From positions 1,058,613 to 1,122,612 of the forward strand of contig NC_049991.1 of the NCBI RefSeq assembly GCF_000003815.2: DNA of 64,000 nt, written 5' to 3'. Below are positions 44,501-59,500 of this stretch, piece after piece. The stretch comes from Branchiostoma floridae. Lineage: Eukaryota; Chordata; Leptocardii; Amphioxiformes; Branchiostomatidae. The notes under the pieces are model-generated. The model saw only the letters and a list, made by a program, of their open reading frames with translations, was not told where the DNA came from and ran no database searches. The position numbers were made by a program, and so were the translations under genes. The first letter of the stretch is position 1, and the number at the start of each line of letters is the position of its first letter.

Positions 44501-47500
44501 TGGAGCTGTGCACCCAATTATTTTCTGTGGGTGCACAGGGTGCACCCAGATATTTTCTTACATTTATGTATGTTAAGATATCAAAGTATACTAGTATACA
44601 TCATGTTCTTGACATCTAAGTGTTCGAAAGATAATACAAATGTCTGTCATGGTACTTGTTTAAGAATTTCCTAGCTTGTAACGAAGTTTTATTATAAGGT
44701 TATTACTTCAATTTAAGTGGTGCACACAAAAATTTTTTGGTGCACCCAATTTTTAAAGCTGGATCTCCGGCTGCCCTGTCGAAGTCAATTCCAAAGTCAA
44801 AGGGGAAGATGTGAAAGAACAAAGGAATCTATCATTCTGTATACATAAACATTTGTTCAACCTTCCTTCAACCACTTAGATTTCATAACTGGCCAAACCT
44901 TTCTTCTATTTGCATGCTTGCATCAGTTTTGAGCATCCCTGCAGATGTCATACATATGATCAAATCAAGATGGCCTTATGGAGAAACATGAATTGCCTGT
45001 AGTCTCCAGAGCAGTTTAATGGCTAATACTTGAGTCTGCTACATTCCACTGAGGTGAGGTATTGTCTGACTCCTATATCCCAGGTCAGCCTGTGTGAAGA
45101 TGCATCACATCACTACTGATTGAAAATCCTAGTCTAATGTACACATTTAACACTGAATCATTCAGACCCTTAGTGCTTAGTGGCATTTCAATCAATTTTC
45201 CTTTACAGTTAGGGTTTGCGAGCATGATCATGGCATTGGGGATACACCTTCAAAAAGACAGGTGCAGCCCCAACCGAAATGTCCTGACCCAGGATTGGAC
45301 CGGGGTCTCCCAGTGAGCGACTAATTGGAACTAGATGAAGGTCAACTGTGAGGCCGCTACCAATTAGCTACAGGGACATCCCTGGGGAATAGGCCTCTGA
45401 CTTGTTGAGCTAGGGACAGATCTACCAGATGTAGGGTCGTGTGGCACATTGCCAGGGTGTTCCATTCTTAACCCAGAGGTTCTGGGTTCCAATCCTTTGA
45501 TGTGCCACCATCTTGTGCCCTCGGGAAAGGCACTTAACACCACTTTCCTCACTTTGCTAAGGTGAAGATGTTCAATGGAGACCCTCATCCTACCACGTAT
45601 GAGACATCCCACTTGTCTATAATGGGGTGTGCCTAAATACCACAAACGACCACAAACGACTCGGAAATACCACAAACGACCACAAACGACTCTAGTATGC
45701 AGTGTATATGGGTCAAAGACCTTGTGTGGCGCTCTGGAGACATTGTTTACACATTTATGAATTTAAAAAACGCAGCAAGTCCTGCGTATTCACCAGTTAT
45801 TTCTAGTTAGTCTGCCGGTTTCAAGATCGAAGCAATTCTGCGCTGTCAATGAATGCGTGCTTGCATTTGAGGCTGAAAAACACTTAGTATACAAGTTTTA
45901 TAAGTTGACAATGATAGAATAGTGCCATGCTATAATCTATGAACCAACAGCATCCATAGTTTTATCGTCCTGTCGTCTATGGAGCCGTGGAAGGTATCGA
46001 GAACTTCCCCATGCAGACTCCTAGCACGGGCGATCCAACATGGCGGCCGAGAATCGCTTCGATCTTGAAACCGGCGGACTAACTTGAAATAACTGGTGAA
46101 TATGCAGGACTTGCTGCGTTTTTTAAATTCATAAATGTGTAAACAATGTCTCCAGAGTGCCACACAAGGTCTTTGACCCATATACACTGCATTTTACTTT
46201 TTTTAGAGTCGTTTGTGGTCGTTTGTGGTATTTCCGATTCGTTTGTGGTCGTTTGTGGTATTTAGGCAGACCGTTATAATGCACTAACTTAAGACAACAA
46301 TTTGTTCAAAATCTAAGCTGTTCAAACGATTGATTTCATGAAGATTTTGAAAAATTACTTCTTTTCTATTTTCTGAGTCTGCGGGTTCTTTCACTTCACC
46401 CTAAGGCAATGAGGTGAAATTTGTTTTTCTGTAGGTGTGTTTTTAGCTAGTATACTATATACTAGTACATGTATACTTTTAGTATGTATACAATACAGTC
46501 CTGCCATACAATGCTGTTGTTTTTGTCTATGGGACTAAAAGGGACACAAAGCACCATGGGAGTCAAATCTTTGATTGCCTGGTACCAAATACAGGATTAG
46601 TACAAGAAATCTTGCCATAGTTTTTTCTCCCTCGGTAACATCCATGTAGTGTAAATTGAGAAAAGGAGACATTCGCAGTTAAAATTTGCAGATGAAGCAA
46701 GTAGTAACACAATCTTTGTCTTGTGATAAGTACCATTAAAGGGATACATCGTAAAAAGTTGGCACCAAAATTTCAAATGTTCTTAACTTTAAAATTTCCA
46801 GTCAGATCGACAATTGTACCTGAACCTGGACCTGATTAAATATATAGGAACTTGTGAATGGACGATGCTCAAAACAATGGTCCATTTCACTACAAACTAG
46901 TACAAAGTAATCTGTTTTATGTAGTATTTGACTCCCACTGGCGTTTTAAAATCCTACAAGGCTAACTACCTCTGTACTATTGACTGTACGACGTGGTAAA
47001 ATGACCATAGACTCTACTCTACTTCGCTCTTGTTACTTTCCTCGACTGGTAAGCCCCAAAACGTGCGAATGCCTGAACATACAATCTGTTTATTTTCCAA
47101 TAGGTCCAACATCCGGTCCACTGATTTATTTCAGGTCTGGTTTTTCTGGACCGGTCCAATAAGAAAAAATGGTTTTGTACCGGTACACTGTACAGGTACC
47201 CACCCCTACTGCTGAGATAAAATTTCGTGACTTACTGTACCTTAACCATATACATCATGTTAGTCCTTTACAATTTGCAGCTTAAAAACAAACATGTCTG
47301 TATTGGACCATCTCCCAGTAGAGATAACACTACACGTCCACCATTCACTATACAGCCTCCTGTGGAAGATTGAATTGATTCACCAGTGAGGAGGCACTCT
47401 CCGCAATTTCCCAGATGGTTATCTCTATCAAATGGAGTGTTCAATATTCTAACTATTCCACTGGGAATCTCTACTTACCTGCTTTCAGAAACCAAACCAG

Positions 47501-50500
47501 TATATCATGTAAAATGAGCTTTGGGAGAGCCATCACTTTGTTGAAGAATACATTCAAATATTCTTACTGAAGCTGTGTATGTATACAAATCAATAAAATG
47601 TTCATAGAGCAACCTAGCTTTTGACTCAGGTTGCTACCTGGGCAATCTGAAAAAGGATTTTGAGCACTGAACATCCACCCCAAAAAATACATATTTTGAT
47701 ACAAAATGTCCCAGAACATGAGAGAATATGGTGATCTTGAACCAAAAATTGTAACAACATCAATACCAATGTATGAATCCAGTAAACAAATTTTTGACAT
47801 CAGCACAAGTAAAGTGCATTTGAATAATTTGATGGAAGCAGTTGCAATACCGTAAAATATGACCCAGTCCAGTACACCTGTATTGACTGTTATCCCAGTC
47901 CAGCATGACAATGCCTGTCCTTGGTGCTGAATTAAATGTCAGGTTACCCAAAATAACTTTTCATATTAGGTATAAATCATGACATTAAGAAAAAAACTAT
48001 ATACTGATATGTACAAGTTACATTAGACTGTGACCATTTATAAGAAAATGTGCTATGTTAAAAAAGAGGGAAGTTTCAGTATCATTCCTAGACGGTTGTA
48101 CTGCAGACTGAGTTACTTGTGTCTACACTACATCATGGCAATTTTCCAAGGTATGTACATGTAATGTTTAAACTTTCAATGTCATCAGTTTTAATTGGCT
48201 GACAACAGAAGAAAGAAAAAGAACACAGGCCAGTAAAAACAGGATGCTTACCTTTGGAAACATAACTTCCAACAGGACAGAATGAATTGGAATTTTTTCA
48301 TTGTCGCCTATAGCTAGAAACTGACTACATGTACATGTATATAACAGTACATGTACCTCTTGTGATTGATATAACACCCTCCTGCACACATCTTACGTTA
48401 CTTCAAATAATGCACATGCACACACATCACCTTAGTAAGACTCGGGAAGAACGTACTTCCATTTATCCAACGGACCCTATCAAAGAATAATTACAATAAA
48501 GAGACTTTTTTTAAACGGACACAGCTTTATTTTCAGTGACATTTCTCAGGGCAAGACAAAGAGTGCCAGATTCAAGATTCACCACAGTATCTAAAGCTAA
48601 GGGCACAACCCGCAGTACGTGCAAATACGTGCTGTCTATGTGCCAAAACATGGGCAATCTTTTGGGATCCGTAAGTGGTACGTACCGCCTCCGTACAAAC
48701 TTGTAGGGAATCTGACTGATTTTGGAGCATGCAGACACGCCGTAGAACTTTACGTGCAGGCAAAACTTTGTGTTGCTGCATTGACGTACATCATGTACTC
48801 CCTCCCTGCTCTTGCCAGTCATTCCCCATGTTTTCAGAAATACGTGGCAATGTGGCCTCCCAAAAACTCCCAAATTGCTCTTACGGCAGGCTGTGCCCTT
48901 AGCTTAGAGGTAGTGCAGCAGAACTTACAGCTACGTCAGCAATTCTTATGTACTTAAGGGAAATGTTTTCATACAAAATTTCATGGATGAATTCGTACTA
49001 TGCCGTAGGTTTTTGTCCATCATGGGTACCAAAATTCTGATGGTGCCACATGCTTGAAAATTGCAGGTATCTGGATTTATTTGAGGTTAGTGCTCAGAAT
49101 AATGATTAGCATGATATAGTATTGAAAAGCTTGTATACCTCATTCGTTACAGTCATGCTTTTGTGCAAAAAGCATATAAATGAGTTCAATGTTAATTCAG
49201 TTGTTGTCAAAAATAAAATGTCCAAATTGTCCTGCAGTCGGACACTGTCAGAAGGGAACTTTTTGATGCACTTGTCTTGTGGCTTTCCTGCATTTTCAAC
49301 TCTGGCAGTCACCATACAAAGTTAGGCTCATGACAAATTTGCTATCTTTGTGAAGGGTAAAAAATAGGTTTTCTTATAAGATATAATACTATATACAATT
49401 GATAAAGTAACAATGGAGAAATGGTTGTTGAAATCTAAGTTTTCAGGTTTTTGTGCCAAGTTTATTATCTATGACATCAGTTTAATTTGTTTCGTCTTGT
49501 CTCCAAGTAGAAACAGCTTGAAAAGTTGGAGTGAACACAAGGTCAGGGCACCTTGGCTTCTTGCACTTTCTTCCAACTTTCAACATCCTTTAAATGTTTA
49601 CACATGGGAACGTCAGTACTTTGCAATGATGACTTTAACCAGCTATACAATACTGATACTAGTACAGGAGCTGGTGTGTGACATTAAGGCACTGTCCTGT
49701 CTGTCCATAAGGCAAACAATCAAGCCATGTGCTCATGATGCAAACTTGCACTCATACCCGATTCTTGGGTGACTGCACTTTCCAAATACAAAATCTGTAT
49801 CTGTATCAATATAGCCAGTATCACCACCCTTCGGCATAACACACCAGCTAATGATTCAGATCTATCAATGTGATTAGATAAGAGAGTGAAAAAACTATGA
49901 AGGGAGAAGTCAGAGAAAACTCAAATATTTCAAAATTTACAGTATGTCAACTAGGCAAGGTACAAAATCACAAAGCCTTGCACTTGGGAAGTCGTGGAAG
50001 GTCAAACTATTATGAATTCAGCTTTCTTTGCGCTTAAGGCCACACCAATTTTATTTGTTGTTTCTCGGATTTCCCGACCCTATTTTTTTTATTTGAAAAA
50101 AAAAAAAAAAAAAAAAACTTCAAATTGATGGCCACACCACAAAATTTCACTGCCTCTCCTTTCTCAAATTAACTATGGGCCTCAAACTGCAGTAGCTGTA
50201 CATGCCTATTTTGGATGGTACGTTTATCATTTTTCTTCAAGCTTTGGACTTTGCTACCAGGGACCCCCTAAATGTTGAAAGTTAAGGTTTTCCTGTCCGA
50301 TCTCTCCTACCCCCGACTTTTTGAAAAGTTTTTTTTTTTTTCACCCGACTGACCAAATTTTTTTCTGAAAGAATCCGAGAAACAACACATAAAATTGCCT
50401 ACATTCCAGTTTATGAGGAAGAGTATGACAGTACTAGTAGAAAGCATTCCACTATCCGCAAACAAGCACCTCACTGTACTGGCCTGTGTGGCCCAAGGGC

Positions 50501-53500
50501 TATAGGGCTTATTCAGTCACCCTAGTAACTACCCAGACGCCATAGCAACGAGCGAAGTCGGCCATTTTGGGGTCCACTTTGAGCGTGGCTTACAGCGGCT
50601 CGCTATGCAACTCTCCGTAAAAATTGAAAATATTTCTTATGCAACGCACAATTTGCTGAAAACGTTTAGGTTCGTAATCACAGTGTGCTGTCTTGTGGTG
50701 GGATGTTGGTCTAGCACTGGTAAAGCCTACACACATTGGGTAACAGTAAATTTGCTTCGCGTTTCTCGTGTAATAACAAGCAAAGTCGGGAACTTCTGTT
50801 ACGACTCGGAAACAACTGTGGATTTCTGCCATAAGTACAGCTAATCTTACTATTAGAATTTTGAGAACCGATGTGTGTAGTACACATTTTGTATCTGGAT
50901 GGGCCAGATAATTTTCAACACTGGTCGACTGGGTACCAGGTACTCCGGCACAACATAAATACATGTAAATGGACCTACAATCCACTAATGCAGGAAGGGC
51001 AAAAAAGAGCCAGACAAACATTGAAGACAAGAAATGATAGGAAGAACATGTCCCCAGGTTCTGTGAAAAATGTCTATGAAAAAAAAAAAGTACAAAGTGT
51101 CTGTGAACAGCAACCTAACCTAACCCAGCCCTACAGTCACGTTCCCATCTTTGCATGAGACTTCGGAACTTTCCCGATCACAGCGGGGATCCGGAGTGGG
51201 TCAAACTTTACCTTACTGATCAAACATGGGTAATTTCCACCCAATTTATGTAGTGAAAATAAGACTTGAGGCTATAGACTCTTTGCATAGTCAAAAATCG
51301 TGCAACCCACTCCACTTTCTTTGGACATTTAGAGACCCACGCTGTACATCGCTGTACTGTAGTGCATGGACCCCAAGATGGCGGCGCACGGGACCAAGGG
51401 GTGATGACGTCGCGGGAATAAGCCCTATAGAAATGAAGATGGGCACCACCAATATAAACTCAAAGGTACTACTGTAAATCCATTAAAGTTCGTGTGGATT
51501 TAATTTCGCGGTAGCAGGAAAAGGGACTTTTCGCGGTGGTTTTAAGTTTGTGGTAGCACCATGCATCTTACTGCTATGGAAAAATGTTTGCGGTGGTTTT
51601 AAGTATAGCAAAAACATTAACATTAAACCACCACAAAAAGTTTCTGCATTTACAGTATGCCAAAGGTCAGGATGGCTAGAACATTGTAGCCAGCAGGTTA
51701 TTTATGAGTGCTTCATGCATTGTGAGAGGTCTTCAAGCTGACATGACTGATGGACAGGAAGGAAAGGAACAAATACTGTATTGTACGTACAATGTGCATG
51801 TACGTCATACTGATGAAACTGATAATTACATAGGTAGGGAACACTACTGTTTAAGGAGGGCAAGGACGGCGTAAACAGTCTTAAGAGCGTAGCAACAAAT
51901 TAAGTTTCAGAAAAATTCAACAAGTAATTACAGGCATACGTGTATGTGGTCACTCTTACTTGAAAATACCTGCACTAGACAAATTTTGCCTTTTAATACC
52001 ACTTCATTTCCAATCTGGTTCACCATGAACTGGTAGCACAATCTTAGAATACAGAAAGTTTGGGGTCACCATAACCTGCAGCTGACTTTAGTGTCCCAGG
52101 TGGTTTTATCATGGACCATGGCAGCGTGTGCTGCAGGTAGATATCAGAAATATTACAAATGGTGCCTTATTCTGGTGGATTCGTATTCGTGGTTTTCACG
52201 GCGACCTCTCTCCACAAACTTATCACACCACGACCATATGTTCTGTCTTCTATTGCATTGCTATGGTTCTTTCAGCAGCAGAATTAAGTTGACGCAAGCT
52301 TAAATCAATTACAGTACCTGCATTCATTTGTGGTGCCTAGTGGCATAGGGTTTGCTCCGTGTTTTTGTCGCAGGGAGTATTTTCTCGGGGAGGGGTTGCT
52401 ACCAGTAACCCTTTCCCTTTAATTAAAGGCAGTCCAAGCAATATTAGCCCAAGTCAGGGTTGTAGTACTTCTATTATCAAAGATCATTTTTTAGGGTACT
52501 TTTCTATGTAATACGAACATTGTCTTTAGATGGAGCAACTCTATTCCATTCCATACAAACATTCAAGGAGCAAAAATTTGATACCACACAGGTGCAAGAA
52601 CACTGTGAAGTCTAATTTTCAGCGGTTACAATATTTAAGGGAATCCTATTCCTAGCACGGCTTGATTCTGTGCCATTTTTAACCGCTCAAAGTATGAAAT
52701 AATGATGTAAATGTGGGAATTTAGTGCAGTAGATCTCAATTTCACACAGATTGCCTTATCCAGATTATTTCCAATTTTTACACTCTGATATTGCTTAGGT
52801 TGCCTTTAACGTGCTGGAGGCACCTCGAAGAACCGAGATGTCCTGACCCAGAATTGAACTGGGTCTCCAAGTTACCCTATTGGCTGCTACCAGCTGAGCT
52901 ACATGTACAGACACATCCCTAATGCCTTTACAACAGGCCATGCATGCCTGGTTCTGGCTGGATTGGGTCCATACAATCACGGTTTGTAATGAAAGAGTTC
53001 TTCTAGTCTGACAGAGAATACTGCCACCGAGGGATGTTAATTAGGATACGCCAGCGCACCCGTGTGTCGCCTGGTGCAAGCCAATCAGCCTGAGTTAGGA
53101 CCGGCATTCCCAATAACTGCAGATGGCCCCATAAACCACATCTAACGGACTCAACCATTTTATCCACCCTATTTCACAGCCGACCTTTATTGTCAAAGGC
53201 CATAAAAGAGACTTTGTGGAACTACGGAGGGGTGATTACTGTTATTCAGCAGGTACCAAAGGAATTGATAGTGAACCTTATACATGCTCCGCCGTTTTCA
53301 TTTCAGAAAGGTCAGTTCTATCGCATCACAATAACCTTCTTACGGTTATGTGACACAGTTTCAAAGTGCACAGTTTATTAAGGGAAATACAATAACATTC
53401 GGCAAGGAGGCAAAGCTGAATACAGAGGACTGGGGGAAGAGTTGAATCTGTGTGTACCATTAAGTTTCCAGCTTTCTTCTCAGACGCTACTTTATTTAGA

Positions 53501-56500
53501 CTTTAGGCAAAAATGTTGTGTTTAGGGTTACAAGACCATCCCTAGCAAAAACCTGCAGATTTTTTGTTTTGTTTTGGTTGTCCACTAGAAAAGGGCATGG
53601 AATTTTAAATCTGACATCTTGGTCGACCGGTCATGAAGTTCAAAACAGACTTCCTGTATTTCACACACTCATGCTTTGAACAGTTGATAAAAGAATTGTT
53701 CTTCTTTAAATTTGTTCACTTTATTATTAATAATACTTGTGTTTGCCCAATGTATATCTGTATAATTTTGATACATTTCTGGTGCATTTCAGTTTTATAT
53801 TGCTAATCTGGATCACTTTGACTAAAATCTAAAAATAAATACAAAAGAATCCCTATCTACTATAACTCTAATTTTTCTAGGAACATAACCCAAACCCCAA
53901 ACCAACAAATTAACCTGGTTTGGCCTAAGCACTGAAATGTATTGATTTGCTCTCCCTTCATCCAACACTTATTGCATTTTACTGACTGAGCCACCATTCT
54001 GTTCATGAATTATCAATACATCTATGTTGAATGTGTTTTCCAATAATACTTATCATGTTTTCCCAAATACGAATGAACACATTCAGCATTCTACTAATGG
54101 CATTTACACTATGATTCAGCAATATCACATTGTTTATGTATTCATATGTGACTCTTTCACAGAAACTGTGCCTCATTTGATGAACAGTACACTACATGAC
54201 ATTACTACCTATTTGAAAAGAGTGCATAGAAGCATTTTTACATGAATGCAATTACATCCTGCTTTTTAGTACAATTTTAACTACTGATGGTTTAAGATAT
54301 TAAGGTCTCATTGATGTATAAATCCGAGTGTGTAGTCTAAACCAGATCCAAGTCAAAAACTAAACGGCTGCATGGACGCATGTTTTTAGCGGTGAGAAAT
54401 TCCCTTTTAGCCAGCGAAACTGATCTCAAAAGTTAGATTGGTGATAGTTTGTTTGCAACTGAAGAAATTAGTTAGCAGGTTAAGTTTGGCAGCCGCGCGC
54501 TAGGTCGAAGGTACACAGTCCTTGGTTCTGAGTGATGCGGTTGGCTGGTGGCAGCTAAAAAGTGCCTATTGCCGTGCTTGGCTAACTGCATTTTGTAATT
54601 GTCATAAAAAAGACAGTATGTCAAAAGTTGTTGGGAATTTTTTTACATGATGAACTAGGGTACATGTGCTCAACAATGAATGAATAATATCAATATATTC
54701 CAAGTAGCTTCATTATGAACGTGCCCATGTGATGATAACATGGGAAGAAAGAACTCATCAATAAGACTTTATTGTTAATTTCTTGCTAATGTATTAATCT
54801 ACCTTCTTGCTGAAATTTGGACCTGGGCCAAGACTGACAACAACTTTGGACCCAGGGCAAACCAATGTTGCCATCTTGCAAGTTTCAAGTTGTACCATAT
54901 TCTGCCACATGAAAGGACACACACCAAGACAAACAAACAAACCCAAAATAATAACTCAATTTTCACAAAAGTACATGTGTAATTACATGTGCAGGTTGCA
55001 ATCTGTTGTCATTATTGAAAACTAAGTACAATGTACCTTAAAGGTTTGGCAGATTTTTTACTTAATCTCTAGAATTGCTCTTTTGTTAGCACTTAGGACC
55101 TTGGTGAATTTAGGTATAGAAGATATAAATGATACAAATTTCCTTAACTGTGCCTGTGTCGTGCCCATATCAACATCCTGAATATTTTGAGCACCTGTAA
55201 TACTAATACAGATGGACGTCTGCAATATTACAGTAAAATCCCATAAGCCTTTATCATAGGAAGGGCTCAACCACCCCTGCTTGGTGCTATTAAGATAGAA
55301 TCCATGCCATTACAGGGTCCATTAGACAATGACGTGTACTAAGTATGATTCCCCTGACAGGGCAGGATAGCAGTACTGGAGCCCAGAGACATGGATGTTG
55401 TTTCATAATGCAGTTCAGGTAGGGGATTACCAATATAATGGAGCAAGATTAGCCCTACAAAAATGTGTTGTTTCTAGTAATGGTCCTGAGAAGAACAGGG
55501 CCTGTACTGTAGGTAGAGATGCTCTTTTTATATCTAAAAATTTAAAAAAATTAATGTGAAACCAAAAATGATCAGGGCACTGGTACATGTATTTTCAACA
55601 TATTACATTTATATAGATTTATTCCCTTTCTTCATGATCTACACTGTACAAGCATATTAATCAAAATTAATCACTGAAATATTACTTTAAACACTCAGAT
55701 GCTAGATCGAAGTTTTTATGTCACTAGACAGTGGGCGACCCAAAAAAAGGCTAGGGTTTTTGTCAGAGTCAGTTGGGTAACAGGAATACAACATATTTTG
55801 GTCTTACCAATAATGACCATAGAGGTTTGGGTCACAAAAGGACTATAGAATACATCTTGGCATTTTTGTTGTGTTTTTTCATGATTTTCCAGAGTGTGAT
55901 TTCAAAATTATGGTACTGCGAAAATGTGTTTCCCATCATAACTGTACTACGGACTTGTTTGAAATGAAAACATTGCAAAATACTGCCATGAGTTAAATTG
56001 TCAGAGTTGTCCTTGGTACTGAATTATCAGTCCTTTGTTTTCGTACAGCCAAACTTTACAAGGTACTAGTAACATGATACTAACTGTTATACCATTGGGC
56101 TTGGGTTTTGTCCGGGGGAGAAATTTGTATTAGAAAAATTTGCTGTGGACAAAATAAAGTTCAGAAAATATGTCAGAAAACAACAACATTTATTAGAAAA
56201 ATGTGGCCCCATGTAATGATTTTATAAGCTGATAAGCTTAGATAGTAAGCTAAGTTTCATGACATTTCTATCAGCCGCGAGCGTAAATGTACAAAAGTGA
56301 AAAGGGCTTGACTTTTGTCCCCTCCCCCAAACATATTTCTAGGGGGGGAGACTACCCCCTGTGCTGCCTCCACTGCATTGCAAACTCAGACACCTGTATG
56401 ACCAACAAGGTGAGTGTCCATGTAGCTGTCTGCACCTGATCTCTCCCCCATGAAACACTACCTGTGTACAGGTGTGTACGCTAGCTCCAATGTCTCTGCT

Positions 56501-59500
56501 GGGTCTGCAGGTGTGTTTACAACTTATGGTCTATCAATGCTGTCTTTCTTATAATTACCATCCTTCCTGTGCGGTCTGTGGACTCAAGTTACACTTTCTT
56601 TCAGGGTTTAAAAATCTGAAGTATACAAATAAACAATCAAAGTGTTATGTCAAACTTCAACTTAACATCTAGGTCCCACAGGTCAAAGGGCCTAAAACAT
56701 ACCATGAAAAAAGGACAAATATTTGTATGGCATCCGTGACCCATTAGGTTTCATTGACCACATTCAACTATTTAAAATTCTGGGTGCATAATTTTTTTGT
56801 GCACCCAAAATTAGAGCTGTGCACCTAACTTTTGACTGTGATAATTTTGTAAGGTTACATGTATGTATGTAAGGTGCTACTGTACTTTCAAGCATACAGC
56901 ATACTCTTGACATCTATGTGTTAGAAAAATGATAAAACTTTGGTTACACTTTTGTGAAAAAAAGTTATCTATAGACTTTGGTTTCATTTAAGTTTTTCAA
57001 TCCTTGACACTGAGGAGTTCCTGATATACCTCATCTTAATTATGTTGTGCACCTACATTTTTAGCTTAGGTAACATAACTATTTCCTTAGGTAACATAAC
57101 TATTCCCTTAGGTAACATAACTATTCCCTGTTATTTTCATCCACGTTCAAAATTTCAGGCCCTAGTACACGAAATACAATTCAAGTAAATACTCCACAAA
57201 CAGATACCCAGCGAGTTATTTCGCGTTTGCAGCAATATTACTTATTCTTCCAAATAATTACTATTCTGTGGATGGCACGCCAGCCTATTTCATGTGATGA
57301 TATTGGCAAGGATGAAGCAAGATTGTCAAAGGGTCAATGTTTTACCAAGGGAGCGCGTAGAATACTGTAAGTCATTTATTTGTGCAGGGGATCTAATTTC
57401 ACGTTGCATTAACTGATTATAATATAGTACAGATAAGACAAAACACATTTCAATGTGTCATTATTTCCTGCAGGTAGGACTAGAGCGTCACCACAAAAAT
57501 CATGATTTACAGTAGATGCAAGAATCCAACTAATCTCCGGAGGGCACACATACACACTGAGTAGGTTTTTATTGCATTGACTACATGACAAAACAAGTGC
57601 ACGTTCTTTAAACAACTAGCACAATTGCCTGTATGTCTAGTCATTGGCTTTGACACCTGTTGTAAAAAGACAAATAAAAGAGTTGTTTTGTTCCGAGTTC
57701 CTCCTCCATCTAACACTGCTAAAAATCCCTATGTGAGAAAAGTAGCATGTATAGTAGTACTGTCTGACTCCCAGACTTGTAAACTCTCCTAATCTACTAC
57801 ATGTGTGCAGGGCAAATGCCAGCTGTCTGGTACCATGCCTACAGAGGGTCTGCATGTCCCTTTTCTGAAAGGCGTAGGCAGCCTATTTTGATACCATAAT
57901 TAATGGAGAAAGTCGCCTTATGCATGTAATTCTGTCGACCAAATTTTTAGCCTTCCTTGCTTGATTTCAGCATAATATGTAGGGGGTCTAAAGCATTGTT
58001 AGGACTCCCCATTCAATTTAAATGTATTTTACCTTTGCCAAGGTAGTAATGTTTTCGGCAGCATTTGTGCGCCTGTCTGTATGAGGTCAAAATAACTCTA
58101 GAATGCCTGGTCTTGATGCTTTACCTCAAAATTATTAGATTTTGTGGTCATGATTTTTCCTGTGGTAGAGAGCTCTGTGCTATAGAAAAGATGGGTTCGT
58201 GCCCTCAATGGAGACCTTGGAAAACCATATCTCAAGAAGCGGTTGAGGAGTTTTCATCTTTAATGTTAATAGCGAAATATTTGTGGTGGTTTTATGTTTG
58301 CATATAATCGCGATGACCTCCTACCAAAAAGCCACTACACCGAGAAACATATGCTCTGTCTTCCACTGCATCACTGCAGTTCTTTCCACTGTACCACAAA
58401 CTTGTATCTGACAAATTCTACCCATTAAAACCGCGTGTCCCAAACTTTCCCCTCACATTTTTTATTTGTCTGAGAACCACCCAATTACAGTCTACACTGT
58501 TGTGTCTTAAGTATCAGCCCTGTCTCCACTGGACCCTCCATCCTAGGATAAAAACTTGCTTGTTGTAACAGACAGTATATATAGCATGAAATACATGTAT
58601 ATGGTCCTGTTCTAACTTTGCCTAATCACAATATATTCCAGTTACTTGATCTCAGCCTATCTAAAGACTATCCCTGGTTGGTTTGTCAGTTTGAATGTTT
58701 GACATGTCAGTCCAATGCAAGCCTTACTTAATTGCTAAAGGTGATAAGAGCAAGCCTAGCTCAGTGAGCCCCAACCCTTCCTCATGTTTATCTTGGCAGG
58801 CCAGTCTCCTCCTTATAGATGAAAGTGGGCCAAATGAACCCTCCTTGTTGATGACCTGTCTGTCTGAAGGGAAGGTTTTTTTTCAGCCTTGGATTTACTG
58901 TTATTTTATCATCTTAGCAAACCTCCTAGTGTGATCTGGCCTGGTTCTGAGTAAGGCTGGTGAGAGAATGGGCTTCATTCTTTGAAATGAGAGACACAGA
59001 AGAAACCCATGTTGAAACCAATTTTGGAAAAATAGGAGTGGTTGATTCCAGGATCCAATTAAATAAGTGGCGTGGCCTTAAGATATGATGTTACGTGTGT
59101 CCCTATTGTCTACGGACCTTCATATCACCTTCATATTAATTATTATCCAGGGATGTTTCACTCAAAATACAGGGGAGAAGTGATCAAACCTCTCAGTTTG
59201 ACTGGGACATGTAGATGTCAAAGCCCAGTCCATATTGAATCTGACATTAATAGGGCTATATAAGAAAAAATTCAGAAATTACACCTATCATGTCGGGGAA
59301 AAAGAAATAACAATTCTACAGCAATTACTGGAAAATTCAAATAAACAAGGGTATGAGACTTAGGACATAGGTAGTCCCTACCAGACTGACTACACTGGAT
59401 ATTGTATTTATAGGGAAAATAATTGGCCAGGGTTTGGCCAGCCGCAAATGCTAACCATAGTGTGGACTGACCAGGGCTCTAGCCAGCTCGATTTTTTTTT

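Noticed and set aside
50590-51030. Possible THAP or zinc-finger gene
   Set aside because: Cys and His spacing does not fit a THAP C2CH module on inspection, and the frame lies within a terminal-inverted-repeat element; kept only as an unknown interior.
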